NCBI GenBank assembly: GCA_036374835.1
Contig: DASUTB010000006.1
Coordinates: forward strand, 1-23,661
Length of the DNA stretch: 23,661 bases
From: DASUTB01 sp036374835
GTDB taxonomy: Bacteria; Actinomycetota; Actinomycetes; Jiangellales; Jiangellaceae
Reading direction: 5' to 3'
The first letter of the stretch is position 1, and every line of letters begins with the position of its first letter. The notes under the pieces are model-generated. The model ran no database searches. It was not told the DNA's origin and worked only from the letters and a program-made list of their open reading frames with translations. The position numbers and the translations under genes were made by a program. Positions 14,081 to 21,168 of the stretch are shown here, in pieces.

Positions 14081-15310
14081 TCACCTTACATCCGGGGCTT
14101 CGGTGGAGGTGATCGTCGCGCCGAGCTCACCGCCGCTGACGAGCAGCCGGACCGGATCGCCTACCGCGACATCGCCGGGCCGGCGTACGACGGTGTCGTC
14201 CATCCGCTGTACGACCGCGTATCCGCGTTCCAGCGTGGCGGCCGGCGACAGCGCACGAACCCTGGCCCGGTGGTGGGTGACCTCGTCGAAGGCTCGTTCG
14301 ACACGGTGCCGGACCGCCGTCGTGGCGCGGGTGCGCAGGGCCGCCACTTCGTCGTGGCGTTGCCGGAGCCCGCTGGCGGGGTCGGCGAGAACCGGGCGGG
14401 ATCGGACCGCGGCGAGCCGGGACGCCTCCGCATCGAGGCGGTGCCGCAGCGCGGTGCGGATACGATCGCGCGCCCGGCTGACCCGGTCCAACTCCCCGGT
14501 GATGTCCGGCACGACCCACTTGGCCGCGTCGGTAGGTGTTGATGCGCGGACGTCGGCGACGAGGTCGACCAGCGGCGTGTCGCTCTCGTGCCCGATGGCG
14601 GTGACGACCGGCGTCCGCGCCTCGGCGATGGCCCGGACCAGCGTCTCGTCCGAGAAGGGCAGCAGGTCCTCGGTCGAGCCGCCGCCACGCGCGATGATCA
14701 CGACGTCGATCTCGGTGTTCCGATCCATTGCGCGCAGCGCTTCGACGACCTGGGGGACGGCGGACGTCCCCTGCACAGCGACTTCGGCCACTTCGATCTG
14801 AACCGCCGGCCAGCGTCGCTTGGCGTTCTCGAGCACGTCGTGCTCAGCGGCCGACCCGCGCCCGCAGATCAAGCCGACCACGCGCGGCAGAAAGGGGAGG
14901 GCACGCTTGCGCTCGGACGCGAACAGGCCCTCGGCGGCCAGCATTCGACGCAGCCGCTCGATCCGCGCGAGCAGCTCGCCGACTCCGACCTGCCGGATCT
15001 CGGTGGCAGCCAGCGAGAGGGTGCCGCGGGTGTAGTACCACGCGGGCTTGGCGTGCACGACGACCCGCGCGCCGTCGGTGAGCGGCGGTTCGACCGCGTC
15101 AAGGACGTACGGCGGGCATGTCACCTGCAGCGACAGGTCCGCCGCCGGGTCGCGAAGGGTCAGAAACGCGGTCTGGGTGCCGGCACGCCGATTCAGCTGG
15201 GCGACCTGCCCTTCCACCCATACCGCACCGAGCCGGTTGATCCACGCCCCGATGGCCTGCGAGATGACCCGTACCGGTGCCGGCCGCTCGGGGGAGGTCT
15301 GCAACGCCAT
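14081..15310 (-). CDS. xseA: Exodeoxyribonuclease VII large subunit
   Basis: The 409-residue catalytic subunit has an N-terminal OB-fold (~10-105, VWVEGQVAQLNRRAGTQTAFLTLRD), then the nuclease domain with GLICGRGSAAEHDVLENAKRRWP (146-168), ARGGGSTEDLLPF (207-219) and IGHESDTPLVDLVADVRASTPTDAA (239-263), all diagnostic. The C-terminal half is an Arg-rich long helix region (~270-365) that binds XseB, ending in a small domain (ATLERGYAVVQ). The enzyme acts in mismatch repair and recombination on ssDNA. Start: ATG at 15310, leaderless (TAGCCT 8 nt upstream). It is divergent from ispH, an order conserved in actinobacteria. Confidence 0.95.
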   Translation of the reverse strand: MALQTSPERPAPVRVISQAIGAWINRLGAVWVEGQVAQLNRRAGTQTAFLTLRDPAADLSLQVTCPPYVLDAVEPPLTDGARVVVHAKPAWYYTRGTLSLAATEIRQVGVGELLARIERLRRMLAAEGLFASERKRALPFLPRVVGLICGRGSAAEHDVLENAKRRWPAVQIEVAEVAVQGTSAVPQVVEALRAMDRNTEIDVVIIARGGGSTEDLLPFSDETLVRAIAEARTPVVTAIGHESDTPLVDLVADVRASTPTDAAKWVVPDITGELDRVSRARDRIRTALRHRLDAEASRLAAVRSRPVLADPASGLRQRHDEVAALRTRATTAVRHRVERAFDEVTHHRARVRALSPAATLERGYAVVQRMDDTVVRRPGDVAVGDPVRLLVSGGELGATITSTEAPDVR

Positions 15311-15318
15311 GGTGGTTC

Positions 15319-15324
15319 AGGCTA
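15319..15324 (-). promoter_or_regulatory. Probable -10 box of a leaderless promoter (xseA)
   Basis: TAGCCT on the minus strand is 8 nt before the xseA ATG. No Shine-Dalgarno sequence is seen. Confidence 0.45.
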
Positions 15325-15339
15325 ACGCCTCCAACCTAG

Positions 15340-15350
15340 AATGATCACGT
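15340..15350 (+). repeat. Core fragment of the dispersed repeat
   Basis: AATGATCACGT is identical to the first 11 bases of copies A and B; it continues TTAAGCG where the full copies have AAACG. The palindromic body is missing. It lies in the xseA-ispH promoter region. Confidence 0.4.
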
Positions 15351-15446
15351 TAAGCGCCTATTCCCCAGCCGAACCACCTCCGCGGGCCGCGCATCGGAGG
15401 TAGCCGCCGCGTACCGGCCGATTCGAGAGAAGGCGGCCGCCCCTCC

Positions 15447-15452
15447 TACGAT
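15447..15452 (+). promoter_or_regulatory. Probable -10 box of a leaderless promoter (ispH)
   Basis: TACGAT is 6 nt before the ispH ATG at 15459. Confidence 0.5.
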
Positions 15453-15458
15453 GGTCGT

Positions 15459-16409
15459 ATGGCTACTGCTACTGGACGGGTGCTGCTCGCCGCGCCGCGT
15501 GGCTACTGCGCAGGTGTCGACCGCGCGGTGATCACCGTCGAGAAGGCGCTCGAAACCTATGGCGCGCCGGTTTACGTCCGCAAGCAGATCGTGCACAACA
15601 AGCACGTCGTGGAGTCGCTCGAAGGCAGCGGCGCGATCTTCGTCGAAGAGCTCGACGAGGTTCCCGAAGGCTCACTCGTGGTCTTCTCCGCACACGGTGT
15701 CTCGCCGATGGTGCGGGACGAGGCGGGACACCGCAAGCTGCAGACCATCGACGCGACGTGTCCGCTCGTGACCAAGGTGCATAACGAGGCGAAGCGGTTC
15801 GCCAAGGACGAGCTCGACATCGTCCTCGTCGGCCACGACGGGCACGAGGAGGTCGAGGGCACGTCCGGTGAGGCTCCGGATCACATCCAGCTGGTGGAAA
15901 GCCCGGACGACGTCGACAACGTGCAGGTTCGGGACCCGTCCAAAGTGGTGTGGCTCTCGCAGACGACACTCTCGGTGGACGAGACGTATGAGACCGTGCG
16001 GCGGCTACGTGAGCGGTTCCCGGAACTGATCAGCCCGCCCAGCGACGACATCTGCTACGCCACCCAGAATCGTCAGGTCGCGATCAAGGAGGTTGCGGCC
16101 CAGTCCGAGCTGGTGCTCGTGGTCGGGTCGGCGAACTCGTCCAACTCGGTGCGGCTCGTCGAGGTTGCCCTCGGTGCAGGTGCGAACGCGGCGTACCGCG
16201 TCGACAACGCCTCGGAGATCGACGAGGCGTGGCTCGAGGGCGTTTCGACCGTTGGCCTGACGAGCGGGGCATCCGTCCCCGAAGAACTCGTTCAGGGCGT
16301 CGTCGACTGGCTGGCCGAGCGTGGTTTCCCCGACGTGGAGGAGCACCGCACTACCGAAGAGTCGCTGATCTTCTCGCTGCCACGTGAGCTGCGTAAGTCG
16401 CTGAAATAG
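15459..16409 (+). CDS. ispH: 4-hydroxy-3-methylbut-2-enyl diphosphate reductase IspH (LytB)
   Basis: This 316-residue iron-sulfur enzyme makes IPP and DMAPP from HMBPP, the last step of the MEP isoprenoid pathway. The three cluster ligands are Cys17 (PRGYCAGV), Cys101 (DATCPLV) and Cys199 (DDICYATQNRQ). The proton-donor motif HxEVEGT is at 129-135 (catalytic Glu131, with Glu in place of the usual Pro before it). IVHNKHVV and TLSVDET, both substrate-site motifs, are intact. Start: ATG at 15459, leaderless. It is divergent from xseA. The stop is 26 bp from the convergent lipoprotein gene. Confidence 0.96.
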   Translation: MATATGRVLLAAPRGYCAGVDRAVITVEKALETYGAPVYVRKQIVHNKHVVESLEGSGAIFVEELDEVPEGSLVVFSAHGVSPMVRDEAGHRKLQTIDATCPLVTKVHNEAKRFAKDELDIVLVGHDGHEEVEGTSGEAPDHIQLVESPDDVDNVQVRDPSKVVWLSQTTLSVDETYETVRRLRERFPELISPPSDDICYATQNRQVAIKEVAAQSELVLVVGSANSSNSVRLVEVALGAGANAAYRVDNASEIDEAWLEGVSTVGLTSGASVPEELVQGVVDWLAERGFPDVEEHRTTEESLIFSLPRELRKSLK

Positions 16410-16418
16410 GCGGTGGTG

Positions 16419-16430
16419 GCCGGCTCCGGC
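16419..16430. terminator. Small hairpin between convergent genes, weak
   Basis: GCCGG and CCGGC flank CT in the 26-bp gap between ispH and the convergent lipoprotein gene. No U-tract is present, so terminator function is uncertain. Confidence 0.22.
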
Positions 16431-16435
16431 GCTAC

Positions 16436-16990
16436 TCAGACGCAGCCTGCCTCGGTCAGGTAGTAGCCGACCGATGCGTTGTGCCTGGTGAAGAAGTCCT
16501 GGGTGTAGAACTCTGAAAGCGCCGACCAGGCCGGATCGGTTGTGTCGGCGCCGGCGGCGAGTGCCGCGTCGAGAAGGTCGGCCGTCTCGTGAAGGTCGGC
16601 GACGATATCGTCTGGGCCGTCGAAGTTCGGGTTCGACGGGATGCCGGACAGATCGAGGCCGCCGAGAGCGTCCGCTACCGACCGGAAGGTGCCGGACTCA
16701 GGTAAGCCCGCTGATGCGACGGTTTCGAAGTTACCGCCTTCGGCGAGAGCCAGATTCAGCACCAACTGCCGCTCCTGGCCGAGGGTCTGCACCAGATCGT
16801 CAGGTAGCTCGCATTCCGGTTGTTCCAGACCGTCCTCGTCGTCCGTGCCTGTGTCGACGTTGTCGGCCGAGTCTTGTGCCGCGGGTTCCTCGGCGGTCGA
16901 CGCGTCGGGCTCGCCATCGCCGCTGCAGCCGAGCGCGGAGACGACGACAGCGGCGAGCAATAACAGCCGGGCGGACTTCGGTGTGGCCAT
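16436..16990 (-). CDS. Unrecognised lipoprotein
   Basis: The 184-residue protein has a short basic N-terminus, a Leu/Ala/Val run and a lipobox-like SALGC (Cys22), then a ~30-residue acidic linker. Leu at -2 of the lipobox is less common but acceptable. The mature domain is helical (LPDDLVQTLGQERQLVLNLALAEGG..., DDIVADLHETADLLDAALAAG) and holds two cysteines, one near its start and one at the penultimate position (EAGCV), possibly a disulfide joining both ends. No family is recognised. Start: ATG at 16990 with GGAGA 6 nt upstream; the frame is open to 17083 but that extension hides the signal peptide. Confidence 0.8.
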   Translation of the reverse strand: MATPKSARLLLLAAVVVSALGCSGDGEPDASTAEEPAAQDSADNVDTGTDDEDGLEQPECELPDDLVQTLGQERQLVLNLALAEGGNFETVASAGLPESGTFRSVADALGGLDLSGIPSNPNFDGPDDIVADLHETADLLDAALAAGADTTDPAWSALSEFYTQDFFTRHNASVGYYLTEAGCV

Positions 16991-17096
16991 GCGATTCTCC
17001 AGTAGTCCGGACTCAAAGTAACGAGTCCGGATTTTTCCACATCGGTCCCACGCCTCCTCGCCAGGTACGGAGCGCAGGGCCACGGGTATGGGTCGG

Positions 17097-18530
17097 CTAG
17101 CCCGTTTCTTCGTTTGCGGTCGCGCTATCGGTGATTTCGCCGCGCACGCCGTAGCGTGGGTCGGTCTCGATATCGTCGAGCGCGATTAGCGCCTCCGTCG
17201 CGGATGCGACGAGCTCGGTCGCCTGGATCTTGCGAGTCGCTTTCTCGACCTGCTGCGGCGCGGCCAGGTCTTCGTCGGCCACCTTCAGGTCGGCGAACCG
17301 GCGCGCGCTTACCAGCACGCGGCTTTCCAGAGACGCCACGGTCGCGTTGTACTGGTTGACCGCCGAGCTCAGCGCGTTGCCGAGCTTGTTGACGTGGCCG
17401 CCAAGGGTCGCAAGCCGGCCGTGCAGGTCGCGACCGAGGCGCAGGACGTCCTGTGCGTTGCGTGCGAGGGCCTCCTGGCGCCACGTGTAGGCGATGGTGC
17501 GCAGCAGCGCGATCAGAGTCGGCGGGGTGGCGATGACGACGTTCTGCTCGAACGCGTACTCCAGCAGGGACGGGTCCTGGTCGAGTGCGGCGTTGAGGAA
17601 CACCTCCGCGGGCACGAACATCACGACGAACTCCGGCGCCGGGTCGAGATGCTCCCAGTACTTCTTGGCGGCGAGGGCGTCGATGTGGTCGCGGACGTGC
17701 CGTACGTGCGCCTTCAGGCGCGCGTCCCGTTTCTCGTCCTCCCGCGCCTCCATCGCTTCGAGCCAACCGACGACGGGGACCTTCGAGTCGACGACGACGT
17801 TCTTGCCGCCGGCCATCCGGATGACCAGGTCGGGCCGGAGCACTCCGTCGTCGGTACGCAGCGACTCCTGCTCGTCGAAGTCACAGTGCTCGACCATGCC
17901 GGCGGTCTCGACGACGCGGCGAAGTTGCATCTCGCCCCAGCGCCCCCGCACCTGCGGCGCGCGCAGCGCCGTCACGAGCTGGCTGGTCTCCAGACGCAGC
18001 TGTTCGGAGGTCTGGCCCATACTTCGGACCTGCTCGCGCAGCTCCGCGTAGGCGTCGGTGCGCGCCTTCTCGACACTGTTGAGCTGCGACTCGACCCGGC
18101 CGAGCTGCTCGGTGAGCGGCTTGACGAGCGCCTCGACGGCCTGGCGGCGCTGCTCGAGCTCGGACACCGACTTCTGCTCGGTGCTCTTGAACCTCTCGTT
18201 GGCGAGCTGGAGAAAACGCTCGTTGTTCTGCGCAAGTGCCTGCGCCGACAGCCGCTCGAACTCGTCGGAGAGCTTCTTCTGCCCCTCACGCGCATGGCTC
18301 AGTTCAGCGGTGAGACGGGAAAGCTCGCGCTCGGCGTCACGGGCGCGGTCGTCGGCCATGTCGCGCTCTTCGGCGGCGGCGTCCCGCTCCTTGCGCAGTA
18401 CGTCGCTTTCGGACCGGGCGGCGTCCCGCTCGGCGACGGCACCGGCCGACGCGGAGCGCATCGCGAGCGCGCCGATGACGGCGCCGAGCACGACGCCGAT
18501 CGTCAACAGCAGCAACCCCATGCCGTCCAT
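17097..18530 (-). CDS. rmuC: DNA recombination protein RmuC
   Basis: The 477-residue product has an N-terminal membrane segment (~4-24, GLLLLTIGVVLGAVIGAL), a long coiled coil (~28-185, rich in Glu/Arg/Ala with EKARTDAYAELREQVRSM) and the RmuC nuclease-like domain (~195-440): VRGRWGEMQLRRVVETAGM, PDLVIRMAGGKNVVVDSKVPV, FVPAEVFLNAAL and VIATPPTLIALLRTIAYTW. Family members limit inversion and rearrangement at repeats. Start: ATG at 18530 or 18521; neither has a good ribosome-binding site, and the longer open frame to 18863 is unsupported. It is divergent from the DUF3800 gene. Confidence 0.92.
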   Translation of the reverse strand: MDGMGLLLLTIGVVLGAVIGALAMRSASAGAVAERDAARSESDVLRKERDAAAEERDMADDRARDAERELSRLTAELSHAREGQKKLSDEFERLSAQALAQNNERFLQLANERFKSTEQKSVSELEQRRQAVEALVKPLTEQLGRVESQLNSVEKARTDAYAELREQVRSMGQTSEQLRLETSQLVTALRAPQVRGRWGEMQLRRVVETAGMVEHCDFDEQESLRTDDGVLRPDLVIRMAGGKNVVVDSKVPVVGWLEAMEAREDEKRDARLKAHVRHVRDHIDALAAKKYWEHLDPAPEFVVMFVPAEVFLNAALDQDPSLLEYAFEQNVVIATPPTLIALLRTIAYTWRQEALARNAQDVLRLGRDLHGRLATLGGHVNKLGNALSSAVNQYNATVASLESRVLVSARRFADLKVADEDLAAPQQVEKATRKIQATELVASATEALIALDDIETDPRYGVRGEITDSATANEETG

Positions 18531-18725
18531 GCCGTCTACTTTGCCGCGTACCGCAGACAAAACCGAACAGGCGCGCGGTTGGTGATCGCATTGGCACAAT
18601 CCCAGCTGAGTCTCGACGAGACCGTCAGCGTCTCCTGCCAGACTGCTCGTGGTTTCGTCCGCGGAACCAATCCCGTGGGCAGCGTACGAGGGTCGAACGG
18701 GACGGGGCTGAGGGAAGGACGTCTC

Positions 18726-19238
18726 ATGGGAATGCATGCCTATGTGGACGAGTCCAAGAAGCGCGACTATCTCGTCGCCGCAGTCGTTGTCCCCGCTGAG
18801 CAAGTTGCAGACGCGCGCCGGGCTATGCGCGAGTTGCTCACCGGCCACCAGCAGCGCATCCACTTCAGGGACGAGCGACCGTCACGGAAGGAGCGTGTTG
18901 TCGCAACCGTGCTCGACGTTAGCGTCGATTGTCGCGTCTATGTTTCCAGGTCCCGCCACAGCGCCCGCGAAAACTGCCTCAACCGGCTTGTCCCAGATCT
19001 GACTGACAGCGGGGTAGAAAGGTTGGTTCTCGAAACGGACACGTCCACTGAGCAGCTCGACCGGCGCACACTCTATGCTGCTACGCGCAAGGCGGGCAGC
19101 AACATGATCTACGTCCACCACTCACCGCACCAGGAACCGCTGTTGTGGGCACCTGACGCGATCGCGTGGTGCTGGGCGGCTGGCGGCAAGTGGCGCCGGC
19201 TTATACGCCCTCAGGTCAGGGAGATCGAAGCTGGATAG
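18726..19238 (+). CDS. Short DUF3800-like protein
   Basis: The 170-residue protein opens with MHAYVDESKKRDYLVAAVVV, the mark of DUF3800, a family with an RNase H-like fold often found beside mobile or defence genes. Candidate metal-binding acids are Asp8, the HFRDE block (46-50), Glu103/Asp105 in VLETDTS, and Asp144 in PDAIAWCW. It is shorter than many DUF3800 proteins (often above 200 residues) but all of these motifs are present, so it looks compact rather than broken. Start: ATG at 18726 with GGGAAGGA upstream. It is divergent from rmuC and closes with a terminator. Nuclease activity is inference. Confidence 0.78.
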   Translation: MGMHAYVDESKKRDYLVAAVVVPAEQVADARRAMRELLTGHQQRIHFRDERPSRKERVVATVLDVSVDCRVYVSRSRHSARENCLNRLVPDLTDSGVERLVLETDTSTEQLDRRTLYAATRKAGSNMIYVHHSPHQEPLLWAPDAIAWCWAAGGKWRRLIRPQVREIEAG

Positions 19239-19243
19239 CGCGA

Positions 19244-19281
19244 AGCCCCGCCTACCAGTCATTCCGGCTGGCCGCGGGGCT
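19244..19281 (+). terminator. Stem-loop terminator after the DUF3800 gene
   Basis: AGCCCCGC (19244-19251) pairs perfectly with GCGGGGCT (19274-19281), and CCAG/CTGG pairs inside the loop. It begins 5 nt after the stop codon; the downstream run is CACTTCTTC rather than pure T. The following 19282-19455 shows no gene. Confidence 0.6.
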
Positions 19282-19455
19282 CACTTCTTCGGGCTAGTGC
19301 CCTCAGCTATCTCAAATGTTATCCGAATCCTGCCAAGCGAACAACCGTGCGACGACACACCGGCCGCAACAACGGGTCGTGCGCAGGTAAGTCGTACCCG
19401 TCAAGGTCGCGACCCTCGCACTCATCACTACCCCAGCAATGTCGGTACGGGCGGT

Positions 19456-19461
19456 TACAGT
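19456..19461 (+). promoter_or_regulatory. Probable -10 box of a leaderless promoter (DinB gene)
   Basis: TACAGT is 7 nt before the ATG at 19469. Confidence 0.5.
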
Positions 19462-19468
19462 TCCAAGA

Positions 19469-20047
19469 ATGACTCCCAAGGAGACGCTGCATCACTATCT
19501 GCAGTCGCAACGCGACGCGTTGCTGTGGAAGTTGGACGGGCTGACCGAGCGGCAGGTGCGCTGGCCGATGACGCCGACAGGTACCAACCTGCTCGGCCTG
19601 GTCAAACATGTGGGCAGCATGGAGTTCGAGTACTTCGGTGGAGTCTTCGGCCGGCCGGCGGATGAGCCGATGCCGTGGATCGCGCCGGGCTCGGAGATCA
19701 ACGCCGACATGTGGGCGACGGCGGACCAATCTCGAGCGTGGATCGTCGATTTCTACCGTCGTGCCTGTGCCCACGCGGATCGGACGATCGCCGAACTGGA
19801 TCTGGACGCGCCCGGCCGGGTGCCGTGGTGGCCTCCGGAGCGGGCGGACGTCACGCTCCATCACATCTTGGTGCGCATGATCGCCGAGACGGCGCGTCAC
19901 GCCGGGCACGCGGACATCGTCCGGGAGCTGACCGATGGTCGGACGGGGTATCTGGCAGACAACACCAACCTGCCGGACAGCGATGTGGAGTGGTGGAGCG
20001 CATACACCAGGCTGCTGCGCCAGGTTGCCGAGCGGTTCGACGGCTAG
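19469..20047 (+). CDS. DinB superfamily protein (DUF664)
   Basis: The 192-residue four-helix-bundle protein matches DUF664 of the DinB/YfiT-like metal-dependent superfamily, some of which are thiol S-transferases using mycothiol or bacillithiol. The likely metal ligands are His47 (LLGLVKHVGSMEFEYFG) and the histidines of ETARHAGHADIVREL (His144, His147). WWPPERADVTLHHIL precedes the third helix as in the family. The substrate is unknown. Start: ATG at 19469 behind a leaderless -10; an upstream in-frame ATG at 19439 is less likely. ychF follows 17 bp after the stop with its own promoter signal. Confidence 0.88.
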   Translation: MTPKETLHHYLQSQRDALLWKLDGLTERQVRWPMTPTGTNLLGLVKHVGSMEFEYFGGVFGRPADEPMPWIAPGSEINADMWATADQSRAWIVDFYRRACAHADRTIAELDLDAPGRVPWWPPERADVTLHHILVRMIAETARHAGHADIVRELTDGRTGYLADNTNLPDSDVEWWSAYTRLLRQVAERFDG

Positions 20048-20050
20048 CCG

Positions 20051-20056
20051 TACCCT
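20051..20056 (+). promoter_or_regulatory. Probable -10 box of a leaderless promoter (ychF)
   Basis: TACCCT is 8 nt before the ychF GTG at 20065, in the 17-bp gap after the DinB gene. Confidence 0.45.
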
Positions 20057-20064
20057 AGAGCCTT

Positions 20065-21138
20065 GTGGCACTCACCATCGGAATCGTCGGCCTGCCCAAC
20101 GTCGGAAAGTCGACGCTGTTCAACGCGCTGACCAAGAACACCGTCCTCGCCGAGAACTACCCGTTCGCGACCATCGAGCCGAACATCGGCGTCGTCGGCG
20201 TCCCGGACTCACGGCTGCCGAAGCTCGCGAAGATCTTCGGCTCGGCGCGGCAGGTCCCGGCGACGGTCAACTTCGTGGACATCGCAGGACTGGTCAAGGG
20301 CGCATCCGAGGGCCAGGGCCTAGGCAACAAGTTCCTCGCAAACATCCGCGAGGCCAACGCGATCTGTCAGGTGCTGCGCGTCTTCAACGATCCGGACGTC
20401 GTCCACGTCGACGGCAAGGTGTCCCCGGAGCGTGACAAGGAAGTCGTGGAGACCGAACTGATCCTCGCCGACCTGCAGACCATCGAGAAGGCGCTCCCCC
20501 GGCTCGAGAAGGAGGCCCGGCTGATCAAGGACAGGCAACCTCTGGTGGCGGCCGTCGCCGAGGCGCGCGACGTCCTCGACGAGGGACGGACGGTCTTCGG
20601 GGCCGGACTCGATCCGGAGCCGCTGCGTGATCTGCAGCTGATGACGAGCAAGCCGTTCATCTACGTGTTCAACATGGACGACGAAGAGCTCGGCGACGAG
20701 GCCTTGAAGGAGGAACTGCAGGCTCTTGTCCATCCGGCCGAGGCGATCTTCCTCGACGCCAAGATCGAGGCGGAGCTGGCTGAGCTCGACGACGATGAGG
20801 CGCTCGAGCTGTTGCAGTCGATGGGTCAGGACGAGCCCGGCCTCGACATGCTGGCGCGGGTCGGTTTCGACACGCTCGGTCTACAGACGTTCCTGACCGC
20901 CGGGCCGAAAGAAGCGCGCGCGTGGGAGATCCGCAAGGGTGCGACGGCTCCGGAAGCCGCCGGCGCGATTCACACGGACTTCCAGCGCGGCTTCATCAAG
21001 GCCGAGATCGTCTCGTACGACGACCTGGTGGCGACTGGGTCGATGGCCGAAGCGCGTGCGAAGGGCCTGGTGCGGATGGAAGGAAAGGACTACATCATGC
21101 GCGACGGCGACGTCGTCGAGTTCCGCTTCAACGTCTGA
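20065..21138 (+). CDS. ychF: Redox-regulated ATPase/GTPase YchF
   Basis: The 357-residue Obg-family P-loop protein has G1 GLPNVGKST (9-17), the switch region NYPFATIEPNIGVV (41-54) and G3 DIAGLVKGA (72-80). The G4 motif is NMDD (203-206), non-canonical as in YchF/OLA1 proteins, which lack NKxD and prefer ATP. A helical insert lies at ~115-190 and the C-terminal TGS domain at ~275-357 (LQTFLTAGPKEARAWEIRKGATAPEAAG, GLVRMEGKDYIMRDGDVVEFRFNV). It associates with ribosomes and the stress response in other bacteria. Start: GTG at 20065. Position after the xse/ispH block is conserved in actinobacteria. Confidence 0.95.
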   Translation: MALTIGIVGLPNVGKSTLFNALTKNTVLAENYPFATIEPNIGVVGVPDSRLPKLAKIFGSARQVPATVNFVDIAGLVKGASEGQGLGNKFLANIREANAICQVLRVFNDPDVVHVDGKVSPERDKEVVETELILADLQTIEKALPRLEKEARLIKDRQPLVAAVAEARDVLDEGRTVFGAGLDPEPLRDLQLMTSKPFIYVFNMDDEELGDEALKEELQALVHPAEAIFLDAKIEAELAELDDDEALELLQSMGQDEPGLDMLARVGFDTLGLQTFLTAGPKEARAWEIRKGATAPEAAGAIHTDFQRGFIKAEIVSYDDLVATGSMAEARAKGLVRMEGKDYIMRDGDVVEFRFNV

Positions 21139-21168
21139 CTCAATGACCCCGCCGTGGTGACGCAAGTC

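Noticed and set aside
17394..18725. In-frame 5' extension of the DUF3800 gene across rmuC
   Set aside because: The extension is antisense to rmuC and has no motif; the ATG at 18726 has a ribosome-binding site and starts the conserved YVDES block.
19239..19455. tRNA or small RNA gene in the gap before the DinB gene
   Set aside because: The GC-rich fold at 19244-19281 is a simple terminator-like hairpin; no cloverleaf or tRNA T-loop consensus was found.
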